Assembly: GCA_023402395.1 (NCBI GenBank)
Contig: JAEYGI010000050.1
Location: forward strand, 69,643-133,642
DNA from: Bacillota bacterium
Lineage (GTDB): Bacteria; Bacillota; UBA4882; UBA8346
Direction of reading: 5' to 3'
DNA: 64,000 nt
Notes under the pieces: model-generated
Database searches by the model: none
Seen by the model: the letters and a program-made list of their open reading frames with translations, nothing else
What the model was told of the DNA's origin: nothing
Translations under genes and position numbers: made by a program
Shown here: positions 17,754 through 26,517 of the stretch, one piece after another
Layout: every line of letters starts with the position of its first letter
Numbering within the stretch: the stretch's first letter is position 1

Positions 17754-18727
17754 ATCCGGTATTCCTTATAAAGATTGACGACCATCTCTTCCACCGGGGG
17801 CGTATCCACCGCCAGATCGACCAGATCCAGCTCGGCCGAGAGCCGGGCAATCACCTCGGAAACGGAGACCGTTTGAATGTCAACGCTCAGGCTGGCCCGT
17901 TCGGCCGACCAGGAGAGGATCTCGGCACCGGGAATCGTTATCGGCTGCTGGTGTTCACGGAAATCGACGGTCACCGTCTTGCGGGTCACGAAACGGCTGC
18001 GCAGGTCCGGCAGATCGCCGTCATAAAGAATCTGGCCCTTCCCGATCAAGAGAATCCGGTCGGCCAGCGCTTCAATGTCGTTCATATCGTGGGTGGTAAG
18101 GATCACGGTGACCCCCTGATCCTGATTGATGGTTTTGATGAACCGCCGCACCGCGTTCTTGGAGACCGCGTCCAGCCCGATGGTGGGTTCGTCCAGAAAC
18201 AGCAGCCTGGGACTGTGCAGGAGCGAAGCCGCCAGTTCGCAACGCATCCGCTGCCCCAGACTGAGCTGGCGAGTCGGCGTGTTGAGCAGATCCTGCAGGT
18301 CCAGGGCGGCGGTAAGCAAATCCAGGCTGTTCCGGTAACTGCGGGGCGACACCTTATAGATATCCCGAAGCAGCTCCAAGGAGTCGATCACCGGCACATC
18401 CCACCACAATTGCGAGCGCTGGCCAAAGACCACTCCAATGTTGCGGACATGCTCGACCCGTTCCCGCCACGGCACCCTTCCCATCACCCGGCACTCGCCG
18501 TCGTCCGGCGCCAGAATTCCGCTCAGCACCTTGACGGTGGTCGACTTCCCGGCTCCGTTGGGCCCGATGTACCCGACGATCTCCCCGGTATTGATAGTAA
18601 AGGAAACATCTTTCAAGGCCTCGATCACCTTGTAATCCCGGTGAAACAACGCCCGCGCCGCCTGCCCCAGCCCGGCCGCACGCCGCGCCACCTTGTAAGT
18701 CTTGGATAACCCCGCCACGGTTATCAA
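17750..18727 (-). CDS. ABC-2 type exporter ATPase (triad 2)
   Basis: The start is a TTG at 18727, chosen because GGAGGTGAT lies just upstream and because ITVAGLSKTYKV is the normal beginning of such proteins. The 325-residue ATPase has Walker A GPNGAGKST, signature LSLGQRMRCELAASLLHSP, Walker B LLFLDEPTIGLD and H-loop LTTHDMNDI. It is homologous to the triad 1 ATPase. Both triads lie head to tail, which suggests an old duplication followed by divergence. Confidence 0.87.
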   Translation of the reverse strand: MITVAGLSKTYKVARRAAGLGQAARALFHRDYKVIEALKDVSFTINTGEIVGYIGPNGAGKSTTVKVLSGILAPDDGECRVMGRVPWRERVEHVRNIGVVFGQRSQLWWDVPVIDSLELLRDIYKVSPRSYRNSLDLLTAALDLQDLLNTPTRQLSLGQRMRCELAASLLHSPRLLFLDEPTIGLDAVSKNAVRRFIKTINQDQGVTVILTTHDMNDIEALADRILLIGKGQILYDGDLPDLRSRFVTRKTVTVDFREHQQPITIPGAEILSWSAERASLSVDIQTVSVSEVIARLSAELDLVDLAVDTPPVEEMVVNLYKEYRI

Positions 18728-18787
18728 TGGATATCACCTCCAAAAATGAATAATTTGATAATTTGGTAATTTGAGAAAGGAATTAAT

Positions 18788-18816
18788 ATTTTATTACCGG
18801 GCATTTCAGATGTCAA
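18788..18816 (-). promoter_or_regulatory. Sigma-A type promoter for ABC-2 triad 2
   Basis: On the minus strand TTGACA (18811-18816) and TAAAAT (18788-18793) are 17 bases apart, about 60 bp upstream of the TTG start of the ATPase. Confidence 0.65.
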
Positions 18817-18841
18817 GAGTTTTGTTGCAAATCGCCAAAAA

Positions 18842-18882
18842 AAAATAAATAAAACACCTTGCTATGAGAGGGAGGTGTTTTG
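18842..18882 (-). terminator. Rho-independent terminator
   Basis: AAAACACCT (18851-18859) pairs with AGGTGTTTT (18873-18881). On the minus strand the hairpin is followed by a run ending in nine T residues. It would end transcripts coming from the VOC gene and the flavodoxin remnant. Confidence 0.75.
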
Positions 18883-18902
18883 GTGTCAGTAATGTTAACG
18901 AC

Positions 18903-19118
18903 CTAAGCAAGGTTTTTAGAGAATCCATCTACTTCACATTGATTCAGCAGCTTCATAATAATTCCGGCAGCCAGCTTTTTGAAAAGATTCACCTTGGCCC
19001 CGGTAAAGTATTGCCGGCCCGGTTCGAGCCAGCCTTTGGCCTTCCAATACCGCGCGTCATACGATGAATCGTCCTTTTGATAGCGTTTCCGGTTATAATA
19101 AAAGGTAAAGCTATCGTA
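18903..19118 (-). pseudogene. C-terminal remnant of a flavodoxin-like NAD(P)H oxidoreductase
   Basis: A minus-strand frame ending at the TAG at 18903 reads SFVPYDSFTFYYNRKRYQ and later YWKAKGWLEPGRQYFTGAKV. This resembles the C-terminal end of multimeric flavodoxin or NADPH-dependent FMN reductase proteins. There is no start or flavin-binding N-terminal half; upstream the frame simply runs into the 3' end of the VOC gene. It therefore looks like a truncated gene tail. Family assignment is from memory of the motif and is moderate. Confidence 0.5.
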
Positions 19119-19530
19119 AGGAACGAAGCTTCTTTTGCCCGACGATATTCCCCTCGCCGTCCGTAATTAAAGTCCCTTTGGTGGCATCCAATATTACATA
19201 TTGATTGCCCCAGGGATCCTTCACGACCGCCCCTTTCCCGATCGGGATGTCAAACGGGCCGTAAACGATCGTGCCGCCCGCCGTGGCAATGGTTTTTACC
19301 GCTTCCGCCACCGAATCCACTTGGATATCAATCTCCGACCATTGGTCGTTATTCTGGAGCACGACTTCGGTTCGGTGATCGCCCATTCCCAGACCGATGG
19401 CGGATTCGGTTTTCCAAATGACCTTCAGTCCCAGTCCATCGCGATAATATTCCATCCCTCTCTGCAGATCGGGAATATATAACCGCAGGCAATCAACGTT
19501 TTTAAATAGCGGCCGTAGCGCCGGTTTCAT
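19111..19530 (-). CDS. VOC-fold protein (glyoxalase/bleomycin-resistance family)
   Basis: The 139-residue protein is one VOC domain: VDCLRLYIPDLQRGMEYYRDGLGLKVIW at about 10-37, then AVVKDPWGNQYVILD at about 108-122, the usual paired beta-alpha-beta-beta-beta modules. Metal or ligand residues cannot be assigned safely. Its start lies directly behind a strong promoter that carries two LexA-type boxes, so expression is probably part of the DNA-damage response. Substrate unknown; fosfomycin, bleomycin or methylglyoxal relatives are possible. Confidence 0.8.
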   Translation of the reverse strand: MKPALRPLFKNVDCLRLYIPDLQRGMEYYRDGLGLKVIWKTESAIGLGMGDHRTEVVLQNNDQWSEIDIQVDSVAEAVKTIATAGGTIVYGPFDIPIGKGAVVKDPWGNQYVILDATKGTLITDGEGNIVGQKKLRSLR

Positions 19531-19552
19531 GAATTCGGAATCCCCCTTTGAA

Positions 19553-19600
19553 GAACATATGTTCAGTTACTACTATACTACGAACATACGTTCTTGTCGA
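19553..19600 (-). promoter_or_regulatory. SOS-type promoter with two LexA boxes
   Basis: Two palindromes match the Gram-positive LexA box CGAACRNRYGTTCG: GAACATATGTTC (19553-19564) and CGAACATACGTTC (19581-19593). On the minus strand the second fills the spacer of a promoter with TCGACA (19595-19600), 17 bases and TATAGT (19572-19577). The first lies just downstream of the -10 box. LexA bound there would block the VOC gene. Confidence 0.75.
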
Positions 19601-19696
19601 GAGGATTGCATCAAACCTAAAACCATTCAACTCGTATCTGAAACCCAACCTCGGATGACCTTGTCCACCTTGTTCATTGACGGACTTCTTTCCGGA

Positions 19697-20012
19697 GCCC
19701 GTTGCCGGCGCCATGGCGCCGATTTCCATAGCGATGGCACACAATCGCCATCTTATGGGAGTGACTCCCTCACTTAAAGCAGTCACCGCCGTTTTTGTGG
19801 GAGTCATTCCCCCAACTGTGACAGCCATTGTTCGAATTAGGGGAGTCATTCCCCTAATTCGAACAGTCATTGCCCAATCAGGGGGAACTATTCCCCCTCG
19901 CGAAGGAACCGCCCCTTATCTAGGGGGAGTCGCGCCCATTGCTACGGCATTGGCTGCCGGACCATTTTGAGTAATTAAACATGTAATGGGAATAATCCCC
20001 ATCAATTATTGG
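19697..20012 (+). repeat. Array A2 of 21-bp hairpin units with 3' tail
   Basis: Units of 21 bp have complementary arms such as GGGAG/CCCCC, GGGGA/TCCCC and CGGCA/TGCCG around five-base loops often ending in ATT. After the last CGGCA/TGCCG unit follows GGACCATTTT and, about 50 bp later, AATAATCCCCATCAATTATT. The same order of elements ends arrays A3, A4 and A5. The array lies between the VOC promoter region and the 3' end of citG. The rest of 19601-20100 shows no gene. Confidence 0.75.
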
Positions 20013-20100
20013 TCAGCAAGTATGTACTGTCCAATACTTGATTCCAACTGTGCTTACGAATATCCTTTTACCCCAAAATGATGGCTGCCAGATTGTCTTG

Positions 20101-20934
20101 TCAGTCATTCAGCAACCGGTCCGTAAATAAGGTGGCGCTGAGCATATCCGCGCCGCCTCCGGGCGAGATGTTTCGTTCCCGAAACCTGACGCACATCCGG
20201 TCCACCGCATCTCTGCCGGATGCGGTTAACATGCCTCCCAACCCCAAAACCCGGCCCGCCTCCGCTTTGACTTCCATCAGTTCCGCTATTCCGGCCCGGG
20301 CCGCGATATTGGTGTCGTCAACCACGGCCATGACTCCCAACAGGGTGTGAACCGCGGCGTCATTGGCCGATAGACGGCTCTTCACTTGCTGGTATAGCGG
20401 GAGGCCGACGTCAAACACGGCCGGATAAGCCTCCAGTGCCTGACGCCGGGCATCCTTGAGCCCATGAACGGCCGACAGCAGTTCCCCTTTGGCGGGTAAA
20501 TGAGGCAGCTCACTTTGGCTCAAGGCGCCGCACAGCCAATAAACCCGGTCCCGCAGTTGGGCCGCGCCCATTGTTCCATCGTTTGCTCCCTCGGCGTAGG
20601 CCGCGGCAATGATTCCCAGGACAAAGATGGCGCCTTTGTGAGTATTCACACCGCCCGTGGCCTCCAGCATCGCTTGCTCGCAACGGAGTCCGATGCCCCG
20701 AAGCCGGGTAAAAAGCGCCGCCGGATCGGTGGCGCATCCGGATCCGGCCTCGGCGCATTCTGCAAAATACGGGGTGATGGCGGTGATACTATTGATAAAA
20801 GTAAAAAAATCCATATCCCGGTGACTGCCGCTGGAAAAACGATCCACTAACCCCGGTTTCGGCGAAGCCGAAAGCTCCCGCAACAAGGCATTGGCAGCCA
20901 GGGCCGCCACTATCATCGGTGTCTTCAACGTCAC
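20101..20934 (-). CDS. citG: Triphosphoribosyl-dephospho-CoA synthase
   Basis: This 277-residue enzyme makes the precursor of the citrate-lyase prosthetic group from dephospho-CoA and ATP. Characteristic blocks are ELSASPKPGLVDRFSSGSHRDMDFFTFINS at about 20-49 and GVNTHKGAIFVLG at about 96-108. The frame opens with a GTG at 20934 with a weak ribosome site; the ATG at 20916 is an alternative. It is the last gene of citCDEFXG and follows citX by four bases. Confidence 0.88.
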   Translation of the reverse strand: MTLKTPMIVAALAANALLRELSASPKPGLVDRFSSGSHRDMDFFTFINSITAITPYFAECAEAGSGCATDPAALFTRLRGIGLRCEQAMLEATGGVNTHKGAIFVLGIIAAAYAEGANDGTMGAAQLRDRVYWLCGALSQSELPHLPAKGELLSAVHGLKDARRQALEAYPAVFDVGLPLYQQVKSRLSANDAAVHTLLGVMAVVDDTNIAARAGIAELMEVKAEAGRVLGLGGMLTASGRDAVDRMCVRFRERNISPGGGADMLSATLFTDRLLND

Positions 20935-20938
20935 CGCA

Positions 20939-21454
20939 CTAAACCGTCGCTTTCATCAAAAACTTCCGTACCGCTTTCCGCAACTCTTCGGGAGAATGCC
21001 GCCGCGCCCTGGCGCATTCGTGGGCCGGCTGATCACAAATCAAGCAACTTCTTTCCGGTTTGCCGATCTGCCGTCGCGAGAACGGCGTTAATCGGCGATC
21101 CAAAACATCCAGATCGAACAGTCGGCCACAGGGATGATTCTCCTCAATAGCCCAGGTGAGTTCCTTCAGCCGCAGCGGATCGCCGTTTACCGCGATCAGG
21201 CCCTCCGGACCGGTGTTCTCGCTGAGCGATTCGATGGCTACGATCTCCAGTCGGTGTTCTTTCAATGCATCAAGCGTCGACTGCAGCCCCATGGCGAAGG
21301 CAGCGACGATCCGGGGCCCGGTTTTAACCGGGCCGGGGATGCACATGGTAAACGAAAGCAGCGCGGCGCCGGTGCGCCGCGCCATCGTTTGTTGCCGTTC
21401 AGCCCGCCGTTCCCGGTTCAGTAAGACTTCTTCCAAGGTAACCGCCACGATCAT
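20939..21454 (-). CDS. citX: Apo-citrate lyase phosphoribosyl-dephospho-CoA transferase
   Basis: The 171-residue enzyme attaches the prosthetic group to the acyl carrier protein CitD. The conserved G-R-L-x-D-L-D-V motif occurs as GRLFDLDVLD at about 109-118, followed by SRRQIGKPERSCLICDQPAHECARARRHS. Length and motifs are typical of CitX. It is a separate gene from citG here, as in Klebsiella-type clusters with citX and citG. Confidence 0.88.
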   Translation of the reverse strand: MIVAVTLEEVLLNRERRAERQQTMARRTGAALLSFTMCIPGPVKTGPRIVAAFAMGLQSTLDALKEHRLEIVAIESLSENTGPEGLIAVNGDPLRLKELTWAIEENHPCGRLFDLDVLDRRLTPFSRRQIGKPERSCLICDQPAHECARARRHSPEELRKAVRKFLMKATV

Positions 21455-21487
21455 TCAATCCCCTTTTTATTGCAGATACCGTGAAAA

Positions 21488-23035
21488 TCACCTTTTGACT
21501 TGCCTGATCAAGTCGATTACCGTGCCGGTGCGGTAATTCACCACTCCAACAATTTTATCCTCCACCGGAATCGGGGCCGGTTTGCCGGTAAGCTTCTCAG
21601 CTTTGGCCTGCAACTCTTGAATTGTAAAAACCGGCAAATGCGCATCATGAAGCCGCCGGGCCAGATCCTCCCGCAGCGGATTCACGGCAATCCCCTGATC
21701 CGTCACCAATACGTCCACTGTGTTGCCGGGCGTGACAATGGTATTGACCTGGTCCAAAATAGTAGAGATCCTGCCCCGGACCAGCGGAGCCACAATCACC
21801 GACATGCAAGCGCCGGCGGCGGTATCGGGATGGCCGCCGATGGCGCCCCGGATAACGCCATCGGATCCGGTTAAGACGTTGACATTAAAATCGATATCAA
21901 TTTCCAGCGCCGACAGAATCACCACATCCAGCTGATTGACGGCCGAACCCTCCATGCCCGAACTGGCATAATAAACGGCATCGATCTGCTGATGAAAGCG
22001 GTTGTTTTTCAAGCTTTCCACCGCTTGTAAGTCGAAACTCTGGACATCCAGGATCTTTTTGACAAGTCCTTCTTCATGCATGGACACAATCTGTCCGGTG
22101 ATCCCGCCCAGGGCGAAATTGGCTTTAATGGAACTGTCCAGCATATATTGGCGAAGATACCGGGTAACCGCCAGCGCCGCGCCACCCGATCCGGTCTGAA
22201 AACAAAAACCGTCTTCCATGTATCCGGAGGCTTTAACCACTTGCGCCGCCAACTTGGCGATTAACAATTCCCGAGGGTTTTTGGTAAAGCGGGTCGCGCC
22301 GGAGACGATTCCTTTGGGGTCTCCGATCCGGTCCACTTTAACGATTAAATCCACCTGGGACTGGGGAATTCCAAACGGTGTATTGGGAAACGGGACCAAA
22401 TGATCGGTAATCAACACTACCTTCCGGGCGTACTGGGCATCAACCTTTGCATAACCCATTGAACCGCAAGCCGAAGAGTTGTCGCCATCCCGCGAATACC
22501 CGTTGGCATTCCCATACGGATCGCTGGAGGGAACGCCTAAAAAGGCCACATCAATCCGCAAATCGCCGTCGGCGATCGCTCGGCCGCGGTCGCCGTGGGA
22601 GCGGAACACCACTGGAATATCCATTAATCCGTTCGATATGGCGGTAGCCAGTTCGCCCCGCATCCCGCTGGTCTCGATCCGGCTGATCAGCCCGCTTTTA
22701 ATGTGTCCAATTACCGGAGCGTGAACATCCGAGAGTGAACTGGGGGCCAGGACCAAATCTCGAAAACCCATCCGGGAAAGGGTATCCAGCACCATGTTGA
22801 TGATGAAATCCCCATTTCGGAAGTGGTGGTGGAATGAGATCGTCATTCCATTTTGTAACCCGCACCGTTCCACCGCGGTTTGTAAATCTTTAACGATTTT
22901 AACGCTTTCTTTATGCCGCTGACTGACGGACGGCGCGTCATTAATCCAACCGCTGTAACGGGCGCCGTCGAACGGCTCCAGGACTCCAATTCCTTTCAAC
23001 TCCACCGGAATATCGATTCCTACTGCGTTTTTCAC
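21488..23035 (-). CDS. citF: Citrate lyase alpha subunit (acyl-CoA:citrate transferase-like)
   Basis: The GTG at 23035 follows GGGGATGAG and starts only four bases after the citE stop; it gives 515 residues, the normal CitF length. The subunit transfers citrate onto the acyl carrier protein by exchange with acetate. Landmarks are ISFHHHFRNGDFIINMV at about 80-96, FQTGSGGAALAVTRYLR and QGIAVNPLREDL near the C-terminus. The closely related citramalate lyase has a homologous subunit, so the substrate could also be citramalate. Confidence 0.9.
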   Translation of the reverse strand: MKNAVGIDIPVELKGIGVLEPFDGARYSGWINDAPSVSQRHKESVKIVKDLQTAVERCGLQNGMTISFHHHFRNGDFIINMVLDTLSRMGFRDLVLAPSSLSDVHAPVIGHIKSGLISRIETSGMRGELATAISNGLMDIPVVFRSHGDRGRAIADGDLRIDVAFLGVPSSDPYGNANGYSRDGDNSSACGSMGYAKVDAQYARKVVLITDHLVPFPNTPFGIPQSQVDLIVKVDRIGDPKGIVSGATRFTKNPRELLIAKLAAQVVKASGYMEDGFCFQTGSGGAALAVTRYLRQYMLDSSIKANFALGGITGQIVSMHEEGLVKKILDVQSFDLQAVESLKNNRFHQQIDAVYYASSGMEGSAVNQLDVVILSALEIDIDFNVNVLTGSDGVIRGAIGGHPDTAAGACMSVIVAPLVRGRISTILDQVNTIVTPGNTVDVLVTDQGIAVNPLREDLARRLHDAHLPVFTIQELQAKAEKLTGKPAPIPVEDKIVGVVNYRTGTVIDLIRQVKR

Positions 23036-23039
23036 GTTC

Positions 23040-23936
23040 TCATCCCCTGTTCCATTCCTGCGATGCGTTATATAGACCAATGACCCGGCGCGCCCGTTCC
23101 ACAACGGGCTTGTCGATCATTTTGCCATCCAGGCTAATGACGCCGGACTTCTTTTGATTGGCTTCTTCCATCGCCGCCAGTACTCTCCGGGCATGGTTGA
23201 GTTCTTGCTCCGTCGGGGCGAAAATCTCGTGCGTGGGTTCGATTTGGCGCGGATTAATGACCGACTTGCCGTCAAATCCCAACTGTTTGATGAAGACGAC
23301 CTCCTTCCGGAACCCCTCCTCATTGTTCACATCACTGTAGACGGTATCCAACGCCGCAATGCCCGCCGCCCGGGCGGCATATACCAGCAAGCTGCGGGCC
23401 GTCAAAAGCTCCACGCCGGTTTCGGAACGAGTGGTTTTCAAGTCCGTGACAAAGTCCTCCGCGCCGATGGCGATCCCCACCAGCCTGGTGCTGGCCGTCG
23501 CGATGGCATAGGCATTCATGATGCCAAGGGCGCTTTCAATAGCCGCCATCAGGCCAATGGAATTCCGGGGTAACCCGTAATCGTCTTCAAGCTCGCTAAT
23601 CAATTGTTCAGCCTTCATCACATCCTGGGCGGTTTCGGTTTTCGGCAGCCTGATTAAGTTGGGCGAGGCGGCGACCACCGCTTTGAGATCGTCCATTCCA
23701 AACGCCGTGTCAAGCCCATTGATTCGCACCACAATCTCCTTATCGCCGTAATCAATGGTGGTAAGCGCGTTATACACCAAACTTCGCGCGGCATCCTTTT
23801 CGGAGAGACTCACCGAATCCTCCAGGTCGAACATTAACGAATCGGAACCGTAAATATGAGCGTCGCGCAACATTCCGGGATTGTTACCCGGAACGTAAAG
23901 CATGGTCCGGCGCAGACGGTTTTTCTCATAACTCAT
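23040..23936 (-). CDS. citE: Citrate lyase beta subunit (citryl-ACP lyase)
   Basis: The ATG at 23936 (SD GGGAGG) gives 298 residues starting MSYEKNRLRRTMLYVPGNNPGM, the usual CitE start. SDSLMFDLEDSVSLSEKDAAR at about 27-47 carries the acidic metal-binding residues, and LMAAIESALGI the next conserved glutamate. CitE splits citryl-ACP into acetyl-ACP and oxaloacetate; in citramalate lyase the product is pyruvate. The start overlaps citD by four bases. Confidence 0.92.
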   Translation of the reverse strand: MSYEKNRLRRTMLYVPGNNPGMLRDAHIYGSDSLMFDLEDSVSLSEKDAARSLVYNALTTIDYGDKEIVVRINGLDTAFGMDDLKAVVAASPNLIRLPKTETAQDVMKAEQLISELEDDYGLPRNSIGLMAAIESALGIMNAYAIATASTRLVGIAIGAEDFVTDLKTTRSETGVELLTARSLLVYAARAAGIAALDTVYSDVNNEEGFRKEVVFIKQLGFDGKSVINPRQIEPTHEIFAPTEQELNHARRVLAAMEEANQKKSGVISLDGKMIDKPVVERARRVIGLYNASQEWNRG

Positions 23937-24229
23937 CGTTTGGCCTCCCATTGTTGCTGAACCGCTCCCGCCGCACGACAAATGGCCGTGGCGACTCTGG
24001 AAACGATGACGCAATCCAACGCGCCGCGATCATTGGCGAAAATGGCAATGTTGTTCACGCCGTTTTTCTCCGCCGTTTCATGAATGACTTTGCGGATATG
24101 CTCTCCAAACTGCTTTTCCACCACACTGGATAGCTCAATCCGGATGCCGCTCGCCGCGGCCGGTTCGACTGTGACCATAATATCCCCGGACTCCAGCGTC
24201 CCGGCAGTGGCCATCTGATTAATGTTCAT
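23933..24229 (-). CDS. citD: Citrate lyase acyl carrier protein (gamma subunit)
   Basis: The start is placed at the second of two adjacent ATGs (24229), which gives 98 residues and correct spacing from GGGGGAG. MNINQMATAGTLESGDIMV contains the serine (S14 in LESGD) that carries the phosphoribosyl-dephospho-CoA group. The tail EKNGVNNIAIFANDRGALDCVI is also family-typical. It overlaps both citC upstream and citE downstream, indicating coupled synthesis of the complex. Confidence 0.9.
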   Translation of the reverse strand: MNINQMATAGTLESGDIMVTVEPAAASGIRIELSSVVEKQFGEHIRKVIHETAEKNGVNNIAIFANDRGALDCVIVSRVATAICRAAGAVQQQWEAKR

Positions 24230-25241
24230 CATCACTCCCCCTGTGTTCATGCTTTTCACTCCCTAATTTTGAAATGATATACTCGTAGGATGAATCCGGC
24301 AGCATCTCCCGCAACTCCAATCGGTTTTGATCAAGAATCGCCCGCCGGACCCGGGAAGCGCTCACCGGCCATTCCCCGGCTGAAAGCCGGGGAAGCTGAT
24401 GAAGCGCAATCCCCCGCGGCGGCAATAATTCCATCAACTGGCGATTATACATTGCGGTAAGCTCGTCCTCCGGCTCTTCGCCGACAAAACGGTCTGTAAT
24501 CCCCAATGCGCTGACGATCCCTTCCAAAAATAAATCAATATCGATCCGGGCGTGTTCCTCCGCGACCTCGCCCGGACTTTTTAAAAAATACGCCGGAAAA
24601 GTGGCGGGAGAAATGATATAGTCGCCAGCCGAATGAACGATCACATTTTTTAGATCGGAGACTCCTTGAGTCACCAACGCCAATCGTTCCTCCTTGCCGA
24701 AAAATGCCTTCTCATCCGACAACACAAACACATGAAGAACCCGACAGCGGTTGGCTCCATATTCGACCAAAAAACGATGCCCCTTGGTGAATGGGTTGGC
24801 GTGCATGACAATGCAACCTACCCGGTCCGCCTTAACCGCCATCCGGGCCAGTTGCTCTAGGTAATCCCGGAATCCGTTGCGAGAGTATTCCATGAGAATG
24901 GACCGCTTGCCGGAGGCGATGTGATAGAAGCCGAACGGTTTAAAGGTTTCAGCCAATTCCCGCTTGGTAAAGAGAAAAAAATTTTTTTGCCCCTTTCCCC
25001 GTTGCGCGCCAATGATGGCGGTGAGCAACAGCGCGGTAAGATCTTCGCCACGGTCCTTTTTGTCAACGGCTACGCATTTAATGAGTTTCCCGGAGATGGA
25101 AGCGGTGCCAACGATCCGCTCACCTCCTTCAAGAATCAGTGTTTGATCAATGTCCGTGTCGTACGTTAAGCCGTTCTGCCGGAGTAATTCCTTGACCGTT
25201 TCCATATCCCGGGGACTTGCCGTCCGTATCGACCGTTCCAT
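24219..25241 (-). CDS. citC: [Citrate (pro-3S)-lyase] ligase
   Basis: The 340-residue enzyme acetylates the CitD prosthetic group and so activates the lyase. An N-terminal GNAT-like half is followed by a nucleotidyltransferase-like half with IVMHANPFTKGHRFLVE and the C-terminal VSASRVRRAI. The ATG at 25241 has a strong AGGAGG. It overlaps citD by 11 bp and follows the aminotransferase gene by 10 bp, so that gene shares its operon. Confidence 0.9.
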   Translation of the reverse strand: MERSIRTASPRDMETVKELLRQNGLTYDTDIDQTLILEGGERIVGTASISGKLIKCVAVDKKDRGEDLTALLLTAIIGAQRGKGQKNFFLFTKRELAETFKPFGFYHIASGKRSILMEYSRNGFRDYLEQLARMAVKADRVGCIVMHANPFTKGHRFLVEYGANRCRVLHVFVLSDEKAFFGKEERLALVTQGVSDLKNVIVHSAGDYIISPATFPAYFLKSPGEVAEEHARIDIDLFLEGIVSALGITDRFVGEEPEDELTAMYNRQLMELLPPRGIALHQLPRLSAGEWPVSASRVRRAILDQNRLELREMLPDSSYEYIISKLGSEKHEHRGSDDEH

Positions 25242-25251
25242 TGTTTTCCTC

Positions 25252-26430
25252 CTAGTCCAAATCCAAGTACTTGGCGTGCAACTGCTCCAGCGCCTGTTTG
25301 ACAATGGACAACGGGCAGGCGATGTTTATTCGCATGAATCCCTCTCCCTCATCGCCGAACCAGTATCCCCGATCCACCGCTACCAATGCCTTATGTATGA
25401 AAAAGTCGTCCAATTCCTCCTTGGTTATGCCGAGTTCGCGGCAGTCAAGCCATAAAAGATAGGTTCCCTCCGGCTTAACCAGTTTGATCTTTGGCATCTT
25501 TTCAACTAGAAACGCATTGAGATATTCAATATTATTCCAAAGATACGGAATCATTTGCTCCAGATAATCTTTGCACTGGGTGTAAGCGGCTACATAGGCC
25601 GTTAAGCCGAAAACGGACAAAATTGAGGTGCGGTTTTTGCCAAATTGCGCTTCTAACGTCTTCAGCAGCTCTTTGTTAGATACAATGATAGCCGAAGCCC
25701 GCAGGCCAGCCGTGTTAAACGTCTTGCTGGGCGCTATGGCCGTAATCGTAATATTTGCGATATCCGCGCCGAGCGAAGCCATTGGCGTATGTCTGTATCC
25801 TTGATATACGATGTCGGAGTGGATTTCATCGGCCGCCAGCAGGACCCCGTTTTCAAGGCAAATCGTGCCGATCTTCCGTAATTCCTCCTGGGTATATACC
25901 CGGCCCACCGGATTATGCGGGTTGCAGAGAATCATCAGTTTCGCCTTTTGGCTTTTAGCGCGCTGCTCCAAATCCTCAAAATCGATCTCGTAATGCCCGT
26001 CCTTTAAGAGCAGCGTATTGGAACTGATAGTCCGGCCATTATCGGTAATGGCATGGAAAAAAGGATAATACACCGGGCGCTGGACAATTACTTCATCGCC
26101 GGGCAATGTGAAGGCCTGGACAATGGTGTTCAGGGACGGAACGACCCCCGGAGAAAACGTCACCCAGTTGGTCTCAATATTCCATCCATGTCGTTTATAA
26201 AGCCACTCCTTGGTCACTTCGGCAAACTTTCCATCCCGGAAGGGATAGCCATAAATGCCGTGCTCGGCTCGCTGGATTATCGCATCAATAACCGGACGAG
26301 GGCATCGAAAATCGGAATCCGCCACCCACATCGGCAGCGCCGCCGCGTTTCCCACCCTTGCTCCGACGTTATCCCATTTGGAGCTGCCGGTATTTCTCCG
26401 GTCGATCACTTCATCAAAATTGTATTTCAA
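25252..26430 (-). CDS. MalY/PatB-type PLP aminotransferase or C-S lyase
   Basis: A TTG at 26430 behind AAGGAGGGG gives 392 residues starting KYNFDEVIDRRNTGSSKWD, the usual MalY/PatB start; frames reaching 26511 are not supported by a ribosome site. The PLP lysine lies in IAPSKTFNTAGLRAS near residue 234, and CNPHNPVGRVYT is the substrate/PLP block. Relatives act as cystathionine beta-lyases or aminotransferases. It is unusual between a PrpD-like gene and citC. It may remove nitrogen or sulfur from a substrate of the island, which is inference. Confidence 0.75.
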   Translation of the reverse strand: MKYNFDEVIDRRNTGSSKWDNVGARVGNAAALPMWVADSDFRCPRPVIDAIIQRAEHGIYGYPFRDGKFAEVTKEWLYKRHGWNIETNWVTFSPGVVPSLNTIVQAFTLPGDEVIVQRPVYYPFFHAITDNGRTISSNTLLLKDGHYEIDFEDLEQRAKSQKAKLMILCNPHNPVGRVYTQEELRKIGTICLENGVLLAADEIHSDIVYQGYRHTPMASLGADIANITITAIAPSKTFNTAGLRASAIIVSNKELLKTLEAQFGKNRTSILSVFGLTAYVAAYTQCKDYLEQMIPYLWNNIEYLNAFLVEKMPKIKLVKPEGTYLLWLDCRELGITKEELDDFFIHKALVAVDRGYWFGDEGEGFMRINIACPLSIVKQALEQLHAKYLDLD

Positions 26431-26517
26431 AAAAACCCCTCCTTGCATGAACGATTGGCAGTTGTCCGCGCCTCCCAAAAACGGGATAGCGCAACCATAA
26501 ATCTGCCCCATGGCAAT

